A DNA stretch of 35,351 nucleotides from Desulfuromusa sp. (GTDB taxonomy: Bacteria; Desulfobacterota; Desulfuromonadia; Desulfuromonadales; Geopsychrobacteraceae). The DNA is taken from the NCBI GenBank assembly GCA_029933365.1, contig JAOZOH010000017.1, forward strand, positions 1 through 35,351, written 5' to 3'. Position 1 is the first letter of the stretch, and the number at the start of each line of letters is the position of its first letter. Below are positions 1 through 6,814 of the stretch, in pieces. Under the pieces are notes generated by a model. That model did not search any database. It was not told where the DNA came from and was given only the letters and a program-made list of their open reading frames with translations. Both the position numbers and the translations under genes were made by a program.

Positions 1-114
1 GACACATGCGGACAAGAGCGGACTTAAGAAATAAATAAAACTTTTTTCTAGGTTTTAAACCAAAAAATATTGACTTTGATTTTGTCAGCCTTTGTCCGCA
101 GTTGTCTGTGGCTA
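1..114. repeat. Type A palindromic intergenic repeat, copy 1 (cut by window start)
   Basis: The right arm, ending in TTGTCTGTGGC, lies a few bases from the nadE stop codon. The left arm with GCGGACAA units starts at the window edge, so the outermost bases are missing. The core has the GGTTTTAAACCAA segment shared with the copies at 1143, 1434 and 3688. It is non-coding and resembles a miniature interspersed element or a long hairpin at a gene end. Confidence 0.8.
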
Positions 115-121
115 ATTCATG

Positions 122-1114
122 TTATTTCTTGATTTCCGGCACTTCACCCACCAACAACCCATGCAAATGCAGATACCTGGTCGTATTCCGTTTGTTATCG
201 ATATCATCATAAACCCGCTGGATTTGCTCGGGCAATAATTCCAAAACATCAGCTACTTCTTCAAGAGAATAGCCATTGTTTTTTCCGTAGAGGCAAAGAT
301 CCATCCGGTCATGCGGCAAGGAAAAATAAAACTCATCCTGACCCTGCGGTAATGAATAGGTATCGGTTGTCGGCGGACGTTTGCGGATATCCGCAGGGAC
401 ACCGAGGTACTCAGCCAACTGATAGACCTGGGTTTTATATAGGTGAGCAATCGGTTTGACGTCTGCGGCACCATCACCAAGTTTGACAAAGAAGCCCTGA
501 TCATATTCAAGCCGATTTGGAGTCCCGGCAACGGCATAATTGAGTCGATCTGCGTGGTAGTATTCAAGCATTTTACGGGTGCGCTGCTTGAAATTAGTTG
601 CTGCCAGGATTTCCAGGTATGCTTTTAGTGGCAATCTAACCTTCTGTATCTCTCCACCAGGCGATTGGGCTACCACAGAGAACAGTGAAAACTCTTTGCT
701 TTCAATAACATTGGGAATCACAATTTTAGATTTCCAGCCATCACCATACTCAGGAATGACGCTTTTGACGGCAGCATCATAACGTTGATAAAAACCAACT
801 GCTTCTAAAATTCCCGAAATATTTTCATGTTCCGAGTCAATACCAAAGTGATCCGAAACACTGGTACTGAGAGAAAGAGTCTCATCAGAAGAATGGCGTT
901 CCGGCATATGCAAACCAAAAACCTTTTTTGGACCGAAGGCTTTGACTGCAAGGGCACAGGTGACACTGCTGTCTATTCCACCCGAAAGACCCAAAACAAT
1001 GCCACGCCGCTTGATGGTATTTTTCATCAAACTGCGTAGATTGGATGATATTCTTTCGACTTCTTGTTCTGCATCCAGCGTTAAAATATCTTTAGTAAAT
1101 GGGGTTTTTGACAT
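122..1114 (-). CDS. nadE: NAD(+) synthase-like ATP pyrophosphatase (NadE family)
   Basis: Likely amidates deamido-NAD to NAD via an adenylated intermediate, in the cytoplasm. The ATP-pyrophosphatase P-loop SGGIDSS is at residues 44-50. GTPN (197-200) and KLGDGAAD (211-218), followed by a PIAHLYKTQV segment, match the NadE substrate-binding end. There is no N-terminal nitrilase domain, so this is the ammonia-using form. At 330 residues it is about 50 longer than typical short NadE proteins. The extra length lies roughly at residues 108-175, between the P-loop half and the GTPN segment. It sits downstream of asnB in an EPS locus, separated by 441 bp of repeats, so a specialised role serving sugar amidation or local NAD supply for the dehydrogenase and epimerase is possible but is inference. 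Confidence is high for the fold and family, moderate for the exact substrate. Confidence 0.88.
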   Translation of the reverse strand: MSKTPFTKDILTLDAEQEVERISSNLRSLMKNTIKRRGIVLGLSGGIDSSVTCALAVKAFGPKKVFGLHMPERHSSDETLSLSTSVSDHFGIDSEHENISGILEAVGFYQRYDAAVKSVIPEYGDGWKSKIVIPNVIESKEFSLFSVVAQSPGGEIQKVRLPLKAYLEILAATNFKQRTRKMLEYYHADRLNYAVAGTPNRLEYDQGFFVKLGDGAADVKPIAHLYKTQVYQLAEYLGVPADIRKRPPTTDTYSLPQGQDEFYFSLPHDRMDLCLYGKNNGYSLEEVADVLELLPEQIQRVYDDIDNKRNTTRYLHLHGLLVGEVPEIKK

Positions 1115-1142
1115 ATTTATTCTCCAAATCAGATAATCTGTT

Positions 1143-1273
1143 TAGCCACGGACACACACGGACAACTGCGGACAAAACTAAAATCAAGATTTTTTAGGGT
1201 TTAAACCAAGAACAAAAGGTTTTACTTGTCTATTCATTATTAAGTCCGCTCTTGTCCGCATTTGTCTGTGGCA
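1143..1273. repeat. Type A palindromic intergenic repeat, copy 2
   Basis: A complete copy. The left arm starts TAGCCACGGACACACACGG and the right arm ends TTGTCTGTGGC. The outer 29 bases of the two arms match at about 23 positions when one is reverse-complemented. The internal AAATCAAGATTTTTTAGGG and GGTTTAAACC segments add smaller palindromes. It lies between the asnB 3' relic and nadE. Confidence 0.85.
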
Positions 1274-1275
1274 AA

Positions 1276-1414
1276 TTAGCTTTGTACTTTTCTTACTATC
1301 TTATCCGCCACAATCGGCTGAATATCTTCCGGTTTAAAATCCTCAATAAACTGCTGATGTAACAACTGTGTCGACAAAATCCCGATGAGTGGCATGTCTT
1401 GAACTTCGTTTGCT
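1276..1414 (-). pseudogene. Relic of an asnB 3' end (45 or so codons)
   Basis: The reading frame continues the last 45 residues of AsnB, ending in DKIVRKVQS followed by a stop, with five amino-acid changes from the full gene (for example QNM to QDM and FVENFR to FIEDFK). Upstream of 1414 homology stops abruptly and the frame runs on into repeat DNA. It therefore has no catalytic domain, start or plausible ribosome site of its own. It is either a tandem-duplication product or the last trace of a second asnB paralogue removed by recombination between type A repeats. The substitutions are not spread evenly, which favours the second view or a later gene conversion. Confidence 0.85.
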
Positions 1415-1422
1415 CCACATTC

Positions 1423-1694
1423 TGATAATCTGTTTAACCACGGGCACACGGACAAAACCAAAATCAAGATTTTTTAGGGTTTAAACCAAGAACAAAAGGT
1501 TTTACTTGTCTATTCATTATTAAGTCCGCTCTTGTCCGCATTTGTCTGTGGCAAATTAGCTTTGTACTTTTCTTACTATCTTATCCGCCACAATCGGCTG
1601 AATATCTTCCGGTCTAAAATTCTCAACAAACTGCTGGTGTAACAACTGTGTCGATAAAATCCCGATGAGTGCCATATTTTGAACTTCATTTGCT
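1423..1694. repeat. Direct repeat copy 2, overlapping the real asnB 3' end
   Basis: Partner of the segment at 1131-1414. It starts TGATAATCTGTTTAACCACG, includes type A copy 3, and ends inside asnB at the codons for TANEVQ. Beyond 1694 the two copies share nothing. Confidence 0.9.
1434..1553. repeat. Type A palindromic intergenic repeat, copy 3
   Basis: Same architecture as copy 2, with a left arm shortened by 12 bp. From 1461 onward it is identical to copy 2. The right arm ends three bases before the asnB stop codon. Confidence 0.85.
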
Positions 1695-3544
1695 GTCTGT
1701 TTCGAATTCTTTGTGAATTTTTTACGTAAAAAGGACACTTTTTTTGCGTCAAAATATCCTGTTCGCTTAATTGTATCCTCTGATAAAAGATCTTGAACAA
1801 ACGAGTCAGATTCATCGGTCAGAAAAGATTCTTTTATTGGTGCACGGTACGGTTGTTTCGAACGGTTACGGATATTTTCTGGAACCAAGTCTTTAAACGC
1901 TTTTTTTAATATGTATTTTTCATTCAACCCTTTGATCTTCCAATGTGCTGGAAGCTTAGCTGCAAATTCGATAACCCGATGGTCCAGAAACGGCACCCGC
2001 AATTCAATTGAATTTCCCATCCCTACTCGATCTCCCTGGGAAGATAGTAGATAATTAGAAAGGAAAATATCCATTTCCAGAAACTGAGCTTTTGAAAAGG
2101 TATCCTGCGTACTAAACGATTTTGGTAAACGCTCCGTCAACGAGGCATATGGATCGTACCCAGCTAATTCAGCTTGTAAGTCGGGCGAAAAGAAGTTTTT
2201 ATTCTTGCCGCTATTGCGCCAACGAATTTGATGTGAAAAGAACGGATCAGCAAGATCTTCCGCTTTAACTGAAAAGAACTTCTGTAAAAACATTCTCGCA
2301 CGCGAGGGATCCTTGAAGATATAAGGGTAGAGACGTTCAACCAGTAGTGGGCGCCACTTGGAATCGGGTTGACGTGCCCAGAAATGTCGCAGTTTGGCTT
2401 CTTTAAAAATATTATATCCACCGAAAACCTCATCTGCCCCCTCCCCGGTCAATACCACTTTGAACTGACTGTCGCGGACCAGTCTTGACAATGAGAACAA
2501 CGGGATCGGACCAGTACGCAACAATGGTTTTTCACACTGCCAGATAACTTGAGAAAAGTTATCCCTGACATGCCGATTCGAGACGCGAACATCACTATGC
2601 TCAGTATTTAAATGACGAACCATCTCATTTTGATATTGAGATTCGTCAAAAGTATTTTCCTGAAAACTCAAGGAGAAGGTTCTCAGGTGATTATTGAAGT
2701 AACTAGCGATAAGTCCCGTCAATATAGAGGAATCAAGGCCGCCACTCAGATATGCCCCGACAGGAACATCTGCTCTCAAACGCAAACGCACAGCATCGGT
2801 CAATAGTTCTTTGAGTTTGTTCTTCGCTTCATCAAAAGTCCCCTGCCAACATTCTTCGGGTGAGGCATAAGGGATTGTCCAATACGCCTTCGGATCAGAC
2901 AGCCCTCTCTTGCTGACAGTCATAAAATGACCAGGGGGAAGCTCTAAGATACCCTTGAAAGCCGTTTTGGGAATAATTGTTGTCCAAAAAGTAAAGATCT
3001 GACTGAGCGCCTCAGGATCAATAGATCTTGATATTTCCGGATCAGCGAATATGGCCTTGATTTCAGAAGCAAAGCTGAATTTACCATTCTGATTGGTATA
3101 AAAAAGCGGTCGGATCCCAACTCGATCACGGGCAAGAAAAAGTTCCTTTTTCCGCGTATCCCAAATTGCTATGGCAAATTGACCATTTAATTTTTTCAAG
3201 CAGTCGGCACCATATTCTTCATAGAGTGCCAGAACCACTTCGGTATCTGTATCGGTTTTGAAACTGTACCCTTTTTGAATCAGTTCTGCTTTTAATTCAA
3301 TATAGTTGAATGTCTCACCGTTATAAACAATCCACAGCGTTTCAGCTTGATTACTGATTGGTTGCGTTCCGGTTTCTAGACCTAGAATACTTAAGCGTGC
3401 ATGACCGAGACAGATGTCTTTGTCAACGTAGAGACCCGATTCGTCAGGACCGCGATGATGGAGCATGGTAACCATGCGAGCAACGATTGACTCGGATGAT
3501 TCCAGTTGCTTATTGATATTCAATATCCCTGCTATTCCACACAT
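1556..3544 (-). CDS. asnB: Asparagine synthase-type amidotransferase of the EPS locus
   Basis: Class II glutamine amidotransferase fused to an ATP-pyrophosphatase synthetase domain. Cys2 after the initiator Met (MCGIAG) is the glutaminase nucleophile. HHRGPDESG (29-37) and the YNGE segment (74-77) complete the N-terminal domain. The P-loop SGGLDSS is at 267-273, and a KQPYRAPI segment lies in the C-terminal half. At 662 residues it is a little longer than typical AsnB, and it resembles the amidotransferases that accompany exosortase-A EPS loci. The substrate may be aspartate or a carboxyl group on a sugar (uronamide formation), which would fit the UDP-HexNAc dehydrogenase nearby. That is inference. 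The start is fixed by the need for Cys2; the ribosome site is weak. The 3' end lies within a type A repeat and direct duplication. Confidence 0.9.
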   Translation of the reverse strand: MCGIAGILNINKQLESSESIVARMVTMLHHRGPDESGLYVDKDICLGHARLSILGLETGTQPISNQAETLWIVYNGETFNYIELKAELIQKGYSFKTDTDTEVVLALYEEYGADCLKKLNGQFAIAIWDTRKKELFLARDRVGIRPLFYTNQNGKFSFASEIKAIFADPEISRSIDPEALSQIFTFWTTIIPKTAFKGILELPPGHFMTVSKRGLSDPKAYWTIPYASPEECWQGTFDEAKNKLKELLTDAVRLRLRADVPVGAYLSGGLDSSILTGLIASYFNNHLRTFSLSFQENTFDESQYQNEMVRHLNTEHSDVRVSNRHVRDNFSQVIWQCEKPLLRTGPIPLFSLSRLVRDSQFKVVLTGEGADEVFGGYNIFKEAKLRHFWARQPDSKWRPLLVERLYPYIFKDPSRARMFLQKFFSVKAEDLADPFFSHQIRWRNSGKNKNFFSPDLQAELAGYDPYASLTERLPKSFSTQDTFSKAQFLEMDIFLSNYLLSSQGDRVGMGNSIELRVPFLDHRVIEFAAKLPAHWKIKGLNEKYILKKAFKDLVPENIRNRSKQPYRAPIKESFLTDESDSFVQDLLSEDTIKRTGYFDAKKVSFLRKKFTKNSKQTANEVQNMALIGILSTQLLHQQFVENFRPEDIQPIVADKIVRKVQS

Positions 3545-3574
3545 ATATTTATAACTGCCTTATACCTTCTTTAT

Positions 3575-3610
3575 TAGCCACAGACACACACGGACAACAG
3601 CTGGACAAAA
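3575..3610. repeat. Type A repeat, left arm only
   Basis: AGCCACAGACACACACGGACAA matches the left arm of the full type A copies. The sequence then switches to a type B half-element, so this copy is truncated or interrupted. It lies upstream of asnB. Confidence 0.65.
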
Positions 3611-3627
3611 CAAAAAGCCATAATCTA

Positions 3628-3680
3628 TCTCACGCCCGTTCACTTTGCTCACTCAAGCCGCTAAGACGCAGAGAAAACCA
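3628..3680. repeat. Type B intergenic repeat, half copy
   Basis: CGCCCGTTCACTTTGCTCAC followed by a CTAAGACGCAGAGAAAACC segment is the left half of the type B element seen complete at 8647 and 21583. The right half is missing and the type A copy at 3688 follows directly. Confidence 0.65.
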
Positions 3681-3687
3681 TTTTTTT

Positions 3688-3800
3688 GCCACGGACAAAT
3701 GCGGGACAAAATCAAAGTCAAGATTTTTGGTTTAAAACCAATAACAAAGGATTTTTGTCTATTCATTTTAGTCCGCTCTTGTCCGCATTTTGTCTGTGGC
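3688..3800. repeat. Type A palindromic intergenic repeat, copy 5
   Basis: A full copy, from GCCACGGACAAATGCGGGAC to TTTGTCTGTGGC, with the GGTTTAAAACC core. The right arm ends four bases before the stop codon of the deacetylase gene. Confidence 0.85.
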
Positions 3801-3804
3801 TAAT

Positions 3805-4680
3805 TCAGCTTTTCCCAAACAATCCATCCGCAATCGGCATAAATTCAAAATTGTTCAGCAACCGCCTGAACCTCTTTTCAGTTTGTTTCAAATTCAAATA
3901 ATGGCGAAATTGACTTTTAGCGCTAGCACCCGACATACGTGGTTGCTGCGGATCAAATTCCCAGGGGTGCAAATAAAAAACAAAGGGCTGCTGTTCCTGC
4001 TGGTTAATTCGGTTCAAACCCCAACGGGTGACAGCATATGGTAACAAGCGAAAATAACCACCACCAGCAATGGGTAGATTCTTCTTGCCCAAACGCAAAG
4101 TAGTAATCGGTAGCTCACGGATCGATTTGTGTTCCTCCGCAGCGACGTCCATGGAGGACCAACCTTTATTCGTTTCAACGGCATAACCGGCAAATCTTGG
4201 CCAATCAGGAATCCCATAGAAATCATGTTTCATTGGGAAAATACTTGAATCGTACTGAAACCCCGCCTCTAGCAATTCTTCGAAAGCCCAGCTGGTTTCT
4301 CGAGTGATCGAATAACTGGGAGCTCGATAGCCAAGGACGGCTATTCCAATCTGATCTTCAAGCAAACCTTTTCCACGGCGGATATCTGCACGGTAGGTTT
4401 CACGATCCTGGAGGGCAAGGCGTTGATGCAGGTAACCATGACTGGCAATTTCATGACCCTGTTCAGCAATTTTCCTGGTCAGTTGTGGATATCTTTCAGC
4501 CACCCAACCAAGGATGAAAAAAGTTGCTTTGACGTTATACTCGTTGAGGATATTCAGTATCAGATCGGTGTTTCGCTCAACCCGACACTCTCTCCCACCC
4601 CAGGTTTCTGGAGGGGATATTTTTTCAAACGCCGAGACATGGAAATAATCTTCGACGTCAATTGTCAAGTAGTTGGTCAT
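3805..4680 (-). CDS. EPS-locus polysaccharide deacetylase (NodB-like with DUF3473)
   Basis: Carbohydrate esterase family 4 protein, expected to remove acetyl groups from HexNAc residues of the EPS. The chosen start gives MTNYLTIDVEDYFHVSAFE, the typical N-terminus of the exosortase-A-associated deacetylase family. It carries the catalytic and metal Asp motif (DVED), then ASHGYLHQRL with the metal His pair, RAPSYS, and a C-terminal FYLHPWEFDP segment of the DUF3473 part. About 291 residues, a usual length. No signal peptide is visible, so it may act on lipid-linked intermediates in the cytoplasm or leave by another route. In-frame ATGs also exist at 4686 and 4710. None has a clear ribosome site, and the upstream DNA resembles a type D repeat arm. 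The neighbours are the toxin-antitoxin pair upstream and asnB downstream. Confidence 0.9.
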   Translation of the reverse strand: MTNYLTIDVEDYFHVSAFEKISPPETWGGRECRVERNTDLILNILNEYNVKATFFILGWVAERYPQLTRKIAEQGHEIASHGYLHQRLALQDRETYRADIRRGKGLLEDQIGIAVLGYRAPSYSITRETSWAFEELLEAGFQYDSSIFPMKHDFYGIPDWPRFAGYAVETNKGWSSMDVAAEEHKSIRELPITTLRLGKKNLPIAGGGYFRLLPYAVTRWGLNRINQQEQQPFVFYLHPWEFDPQQPRMSGASAKSQFRHYLNLKQTEKRFRRLLNNFEFMPIADGLFGKS

Positions 4681-4734
4681 TGTCATAAAAATTATCGATC
4701 CATTGAGCACACGAAAATCACAGAAAAAAACTTT

Positions 4735-5079
4735 CTATTGTTGTGGAAAATTCTCCAGTTGCTCTTTAATGACGAAACTATTCGCCCGAATAATTTTACG
4801 AAAACTTTCACTTGTTGTAGCCCAATCAATCAGGTCTACCTTGAAAGCGAGATCTGACTCATTAAAGGCATCTTTCAAATCTGCTGTTCGAGCAAAACCA
4901 AGCGGATCATCGGTGATAATCGCTAAATCAAGATCAGAAAACTTCGCCGGTGCTCCCCCGGCTCTCGAACCAAAAACAACAACATCAAACTCTGGAACAT
5001 GGTCGTTGAGGATCTTTAGAACGACATTGAGCTCCCAAGCTTCGAGACGCAGTGCCTTATTATTGAACGTCATGGGCAT
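4735..5079 (-). CDS. mntA: MntA-type nucleotidyltransferase antitoxin
   Basis: A 114-residue minimal nucleotidyltransferase. The signature G-S-X10-D-X-D is exact (G37, S38, D49, D51), with a likely third acidic residue at D82 in VDLIDW. In the HepT/MntA (type VII) systems this enzyme transfers AMP from ATP onto a tyrosine of the HEPN toxin and so silences it. Its start overlaps the end of the HEPN gene by about 20 bp, which couples translation of the two. The order is toxin then antitoxin. Two in-frame ATGs (5079 and 5073) are possible starts. The motif match is seen directly; the antitoxin function is from family knowledge. Confidence 0.87.
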   Translation of the reverse strand: MPMTFNNKALRLEAWELNVVLKILNDHVPEFDVVVFGSRAGGAPAKFSDLDLAIITDDPLGFARTADLKDAFNESDLAFKVDLIDWATTSESFRKIIRANSFVIKEQLENFPQQ

Positions 5080-5497
5080 CTGCTTGGCTTTTCAGCTGTT
5101 CATAAAGATAAACTGCTTCATCAAGAAAATCGCCTGCAATGGAATACACTGCTTTTGCCTTTTCTTCATCATACGCATGGCTGCTGCTGGTTCTGGCTTG
5201 ACGGTATTCTTTCCAACGCATCCAGTCAGAGCGCAATAAATTCATTTGGTTCCCGGTACGGATAAGATCGGCAAAAGGCATTCTTTTGATATGTTCAGGG
5301 CTGGCAGACGCTTCCGCCAAAAACCTCCGCAACATCTTATGACTCAGTTCATAGGTAAACTCATAACACTGAATCACCGAATTGCGCAGTTGTTCAAACA
5401 GGTCAGGATCAGCTTTCGCCATTGGTGAATTTGAATATTCAAGACTTTTTGTCAGCTGACTTATTGCACGCTGTAGTGGTGTAAAATCAAGTGTCAT
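5060..5497 (-). CDS. hepT: HepT-like HEPN toxin (HI0074-type nucleotidyltransferase partner)
   Basis: A 145-residue, mainly alpha-helical HEPN protein. The R-X4-H-X-Y motif is exact (R102, H107, Y109). R and H form the RNase site in active HEPN toxins, and the tyrosine is the residue modified by MntA partners. Sequence features such as YEFTYELSHKMLRRFL and DWMRWKEYRQARTSSSHAY match the 'nucleotidyltransferase substrate-binding' family. The start overlaps the galE stop in an ATGA junction, and GAGG lies seven bases upstream of the ATG inside galE. Translation is therefore probably coupled to galE, unusual for a mobile toxin-antitoxin module and suggestive of stable residence in the EPS operon. 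Confidence 0.87.
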   Translation of the reverse strand: MTLDFTPLQRAISQLTKSLEYSNSPMAKADPDLFEQLRNSVIQCYEFTYELSHKMLRRFLAEASASPEHIKRMPFADLIRTGNQMNLLRSDWMRWKEYRQARTSSSHAYDEEKAKAVYSIAGDFLDEAVYLYEQLKSQADAHDVQ

Positions 5498-6516
5498 TTT
5501 TCAACCTCGTATCCCTGCGGATTCTTCCTCTGCCAGTTCCAGCTGTCCTTCATCATCTCATCCAAACCATAGTCTGCCTGCCAGTCCAACTCATTCCTGG
5601 CCAATGCTGGATCGGCCCAGCATTCCGCGATATCTCCGGGACGACGTGGTGCAATGCGATACGGAACCGGACACTTTGAAGCCTTTTCAAACGCCTGGAT
5701 AATCTCAAGAACAGAGTAACCCGTTCCCGTACCCAGATTGCAGGTCAGCACCCCACTTTCATCCTCAATACGATCCAGGGCCTTGAGATGCCCTTTGGCC
5801 AAATCAACGACATGGATATAATCGCGCACCCCGGTGCCATCCTTGGTCGGATAGTCATTCCCGAAGACGGAAACTTCTGCAAGCTTACCGACTGCCACCT
5901 GACTGACATAGGGAATCAGATTATTAGGGATACCCTGCGGATCTTCACCGATCATGCCTGAAGAATGGGCACCAACAGGGTTGAAGTAACGTAACAGAAC
6001 AATCCCCCAAGCCGAATCAGAGGCTGACAGATCCTTTAGAATTTCCTCAATCATCAGCTTGCTGCGACCGTAAGGGTTGGTTGCAGAGGTTGGAAAGTTT
6101 TCTTGAATAGGAACTGTTGCGGGGTCACCATAAACAGTAGCTGAAGAACTGAAGACCAGCTTACGGACATCAGCTCTTTCCATCGCACGCAACAGCGTCA
6201 AAGTTCCAGTGACATTATTATCATAGTAATCGATCGGAATCTGAGTCGATTCACCAACGGCTTTAAGTCCTGCAAAATGGATAACAGCGTCTATCTCATG
6301 GTCAGTAAAGATTTGATCGAGAGAGTAAATATCGCGTATATCCGCCTGATAAAAATGGAATGTCCGCCCGCTGATTTCTTCGACACGATCCAGTGCGACC
6401 TGGCTTGAATTACAGAGGTTATCAACGATGATCAGATTAAAGTCAGCGGCCAAAAGCTCGACAACTGTATGTGAGCCGATAAAACCCGCTCCACCTGTGA
6501 CCAATATTGTTTTCAT
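5494..6516 (-). CDS. galE: UDP-glucose 4-epimerase
   Basis: Extended short-chain dehydrogenase that interconverts UDP-Glc and UDP-Gal (some members also the N-acetyl forms) using bound NAD. The Rossmann glycine motif TGGAGFIGS is at residues 7-15. SSSATVYG supplies the Ser/Thr region and NPYGRSK the catalytic Tyr-X3-Lys. VRDYIHVVDLAKGH, near the middle, is a hallmark of GalE. The ATG at 6516 is preferred over an upstream GTG at 6528 because GGGGA sits six bases before it. That gives 340 residues, normal for the family. It supplies a nucleotide sugar for the EPS and precedes the toxin-antitoxin pair with a 4-bp overlap. It may also partly replace the broken epimerase at 8312-8590, which is inference. 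Confidence 0.95.
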   Translation of the reverse strand: MKTILVTGGAGFIGSHTVVELLAADFNLIIVDNLCNSSQVALDRVEEISGRTFHFYQADIRDIYSLDQIFTDHEIDAVIHFAGLKAVGESTQIPIDYYDNNVTGTLTLLRAMERADVRKLVFSSSATVYGDPATVPIQENFPTSATNPYGRSKLMIEEILKDLSASDSAWGIVLLRYFNPVGAHSSGMIGEDPQGIPNNLIPYVSQVAVGKLAEVSVFGNDYPTKDGTGVRDYIHVVDLAKGHLKALDRIEDESGVLTCNLGTGTGYSVLEIIQAFEKASKCPVPYRIAPRRPGDIAECWADPALARNELDWQADYGLDEMMKDSWNWQRKNPQGYEVEK

Positions 6517-6587
6517 ATATTTCCCCACTACTTAATTGTAAAAAACTGCTTTTGATCTAGAGTCTTAAACCAATCTCAAGCGCTTTT

Positions 6588-6608
6588 TGCCACGGACACA
6601 CACGGCTG
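6588..6608. repeat. Type A repeat fragment
   Basis: GCCACGGACACACACGGCTGA matches only the outer left arm of type A. No core or right arm follows. It lies in the 298-bp gap between galE and the dehydrogenase, which is filled with repeat fragments. Confidence 0.5.
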
Positions 6609-6631
6609 ACAATTCAAAAATGATAAATCAA

Positions 6632-6715
6632 TTTTCAGAGATGAATAGGATAGAAAGGATAGGGCCTCAGCATCATCATTTTTAACTATCCCCTGAATCC
6701 CCTCTATCCCTGAAA
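6632..6715. repeat. Type C intergenic inverted repeat
   Basis: The left arm runs TTTTCAGAGATGAATAGGAT and on through AAAGGATAG. The right arm, CTATCCCCTGAATCCCC then TCTATCCCTGAAA, is its imperfect reverse complement. It probably forms a long hairpin and holds no plausible coding frame. Confidence 0.6.
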
Positions 6716-6732
6716 GTCATGCTTTTGATCTT

Positions 6733-6769
6733 GGTTTTCTCTGCGCCTCCGCGTGCTCTGCGAGAGGAG
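6733..6769. repeat. Type B intergenic repeat, right half only
   Basis: GGTTTTCTCTGCGCCTCCGC then GTGCTCTGCGAGAGGA corresponds to the right arm of the full type B copies. The left arm is absent. Confidence 0.5.
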
Positions 6770-6814
6770 ACTTTTGATTTATATCTGCTTTCATCTGCGA
6801 CAGAATTTAAGTTT

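Larger units (their letters stand above)
1131..1414. repeat. Direct repeat copy 1: nadE leader, type A repeat and asnB 3' fragment
   Basis: This segment recurs at 1423-1694 with an offset of 292 bp, falling to 280 bp after a 12-bp indel near 1160. Within it, 1181-1333 is identical to 1461-1613 (153 bp). The last 81 bp (1334-1414) carry about nine substitutions. The unit holds AGATAATCTGTTTA from the nadE leader, a full type A repeat, and a copy of the last 45 or so codons of asnB. Confidence 0.9.

Noticed and set aside
1276..1467. A 63-codon frame as a separate small gene
   Set aside because: Its C-terminal 45 residues are a copied asnB end, and the N-terminal part is translated repeat DNA.
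1131..1694. Possible CRISPR-like or mobile-element structure
   Set aside because: There are only two long units with no short spacers, no transposase and no terminal duplications; a duplication explains it better.
4673..5239. A 188-codon plus-strand open frame
   Set aside because: It lies antisense to the HepT and MntA genes, whose catalytic motifs are exact, and its translation resembles no family I recognise.
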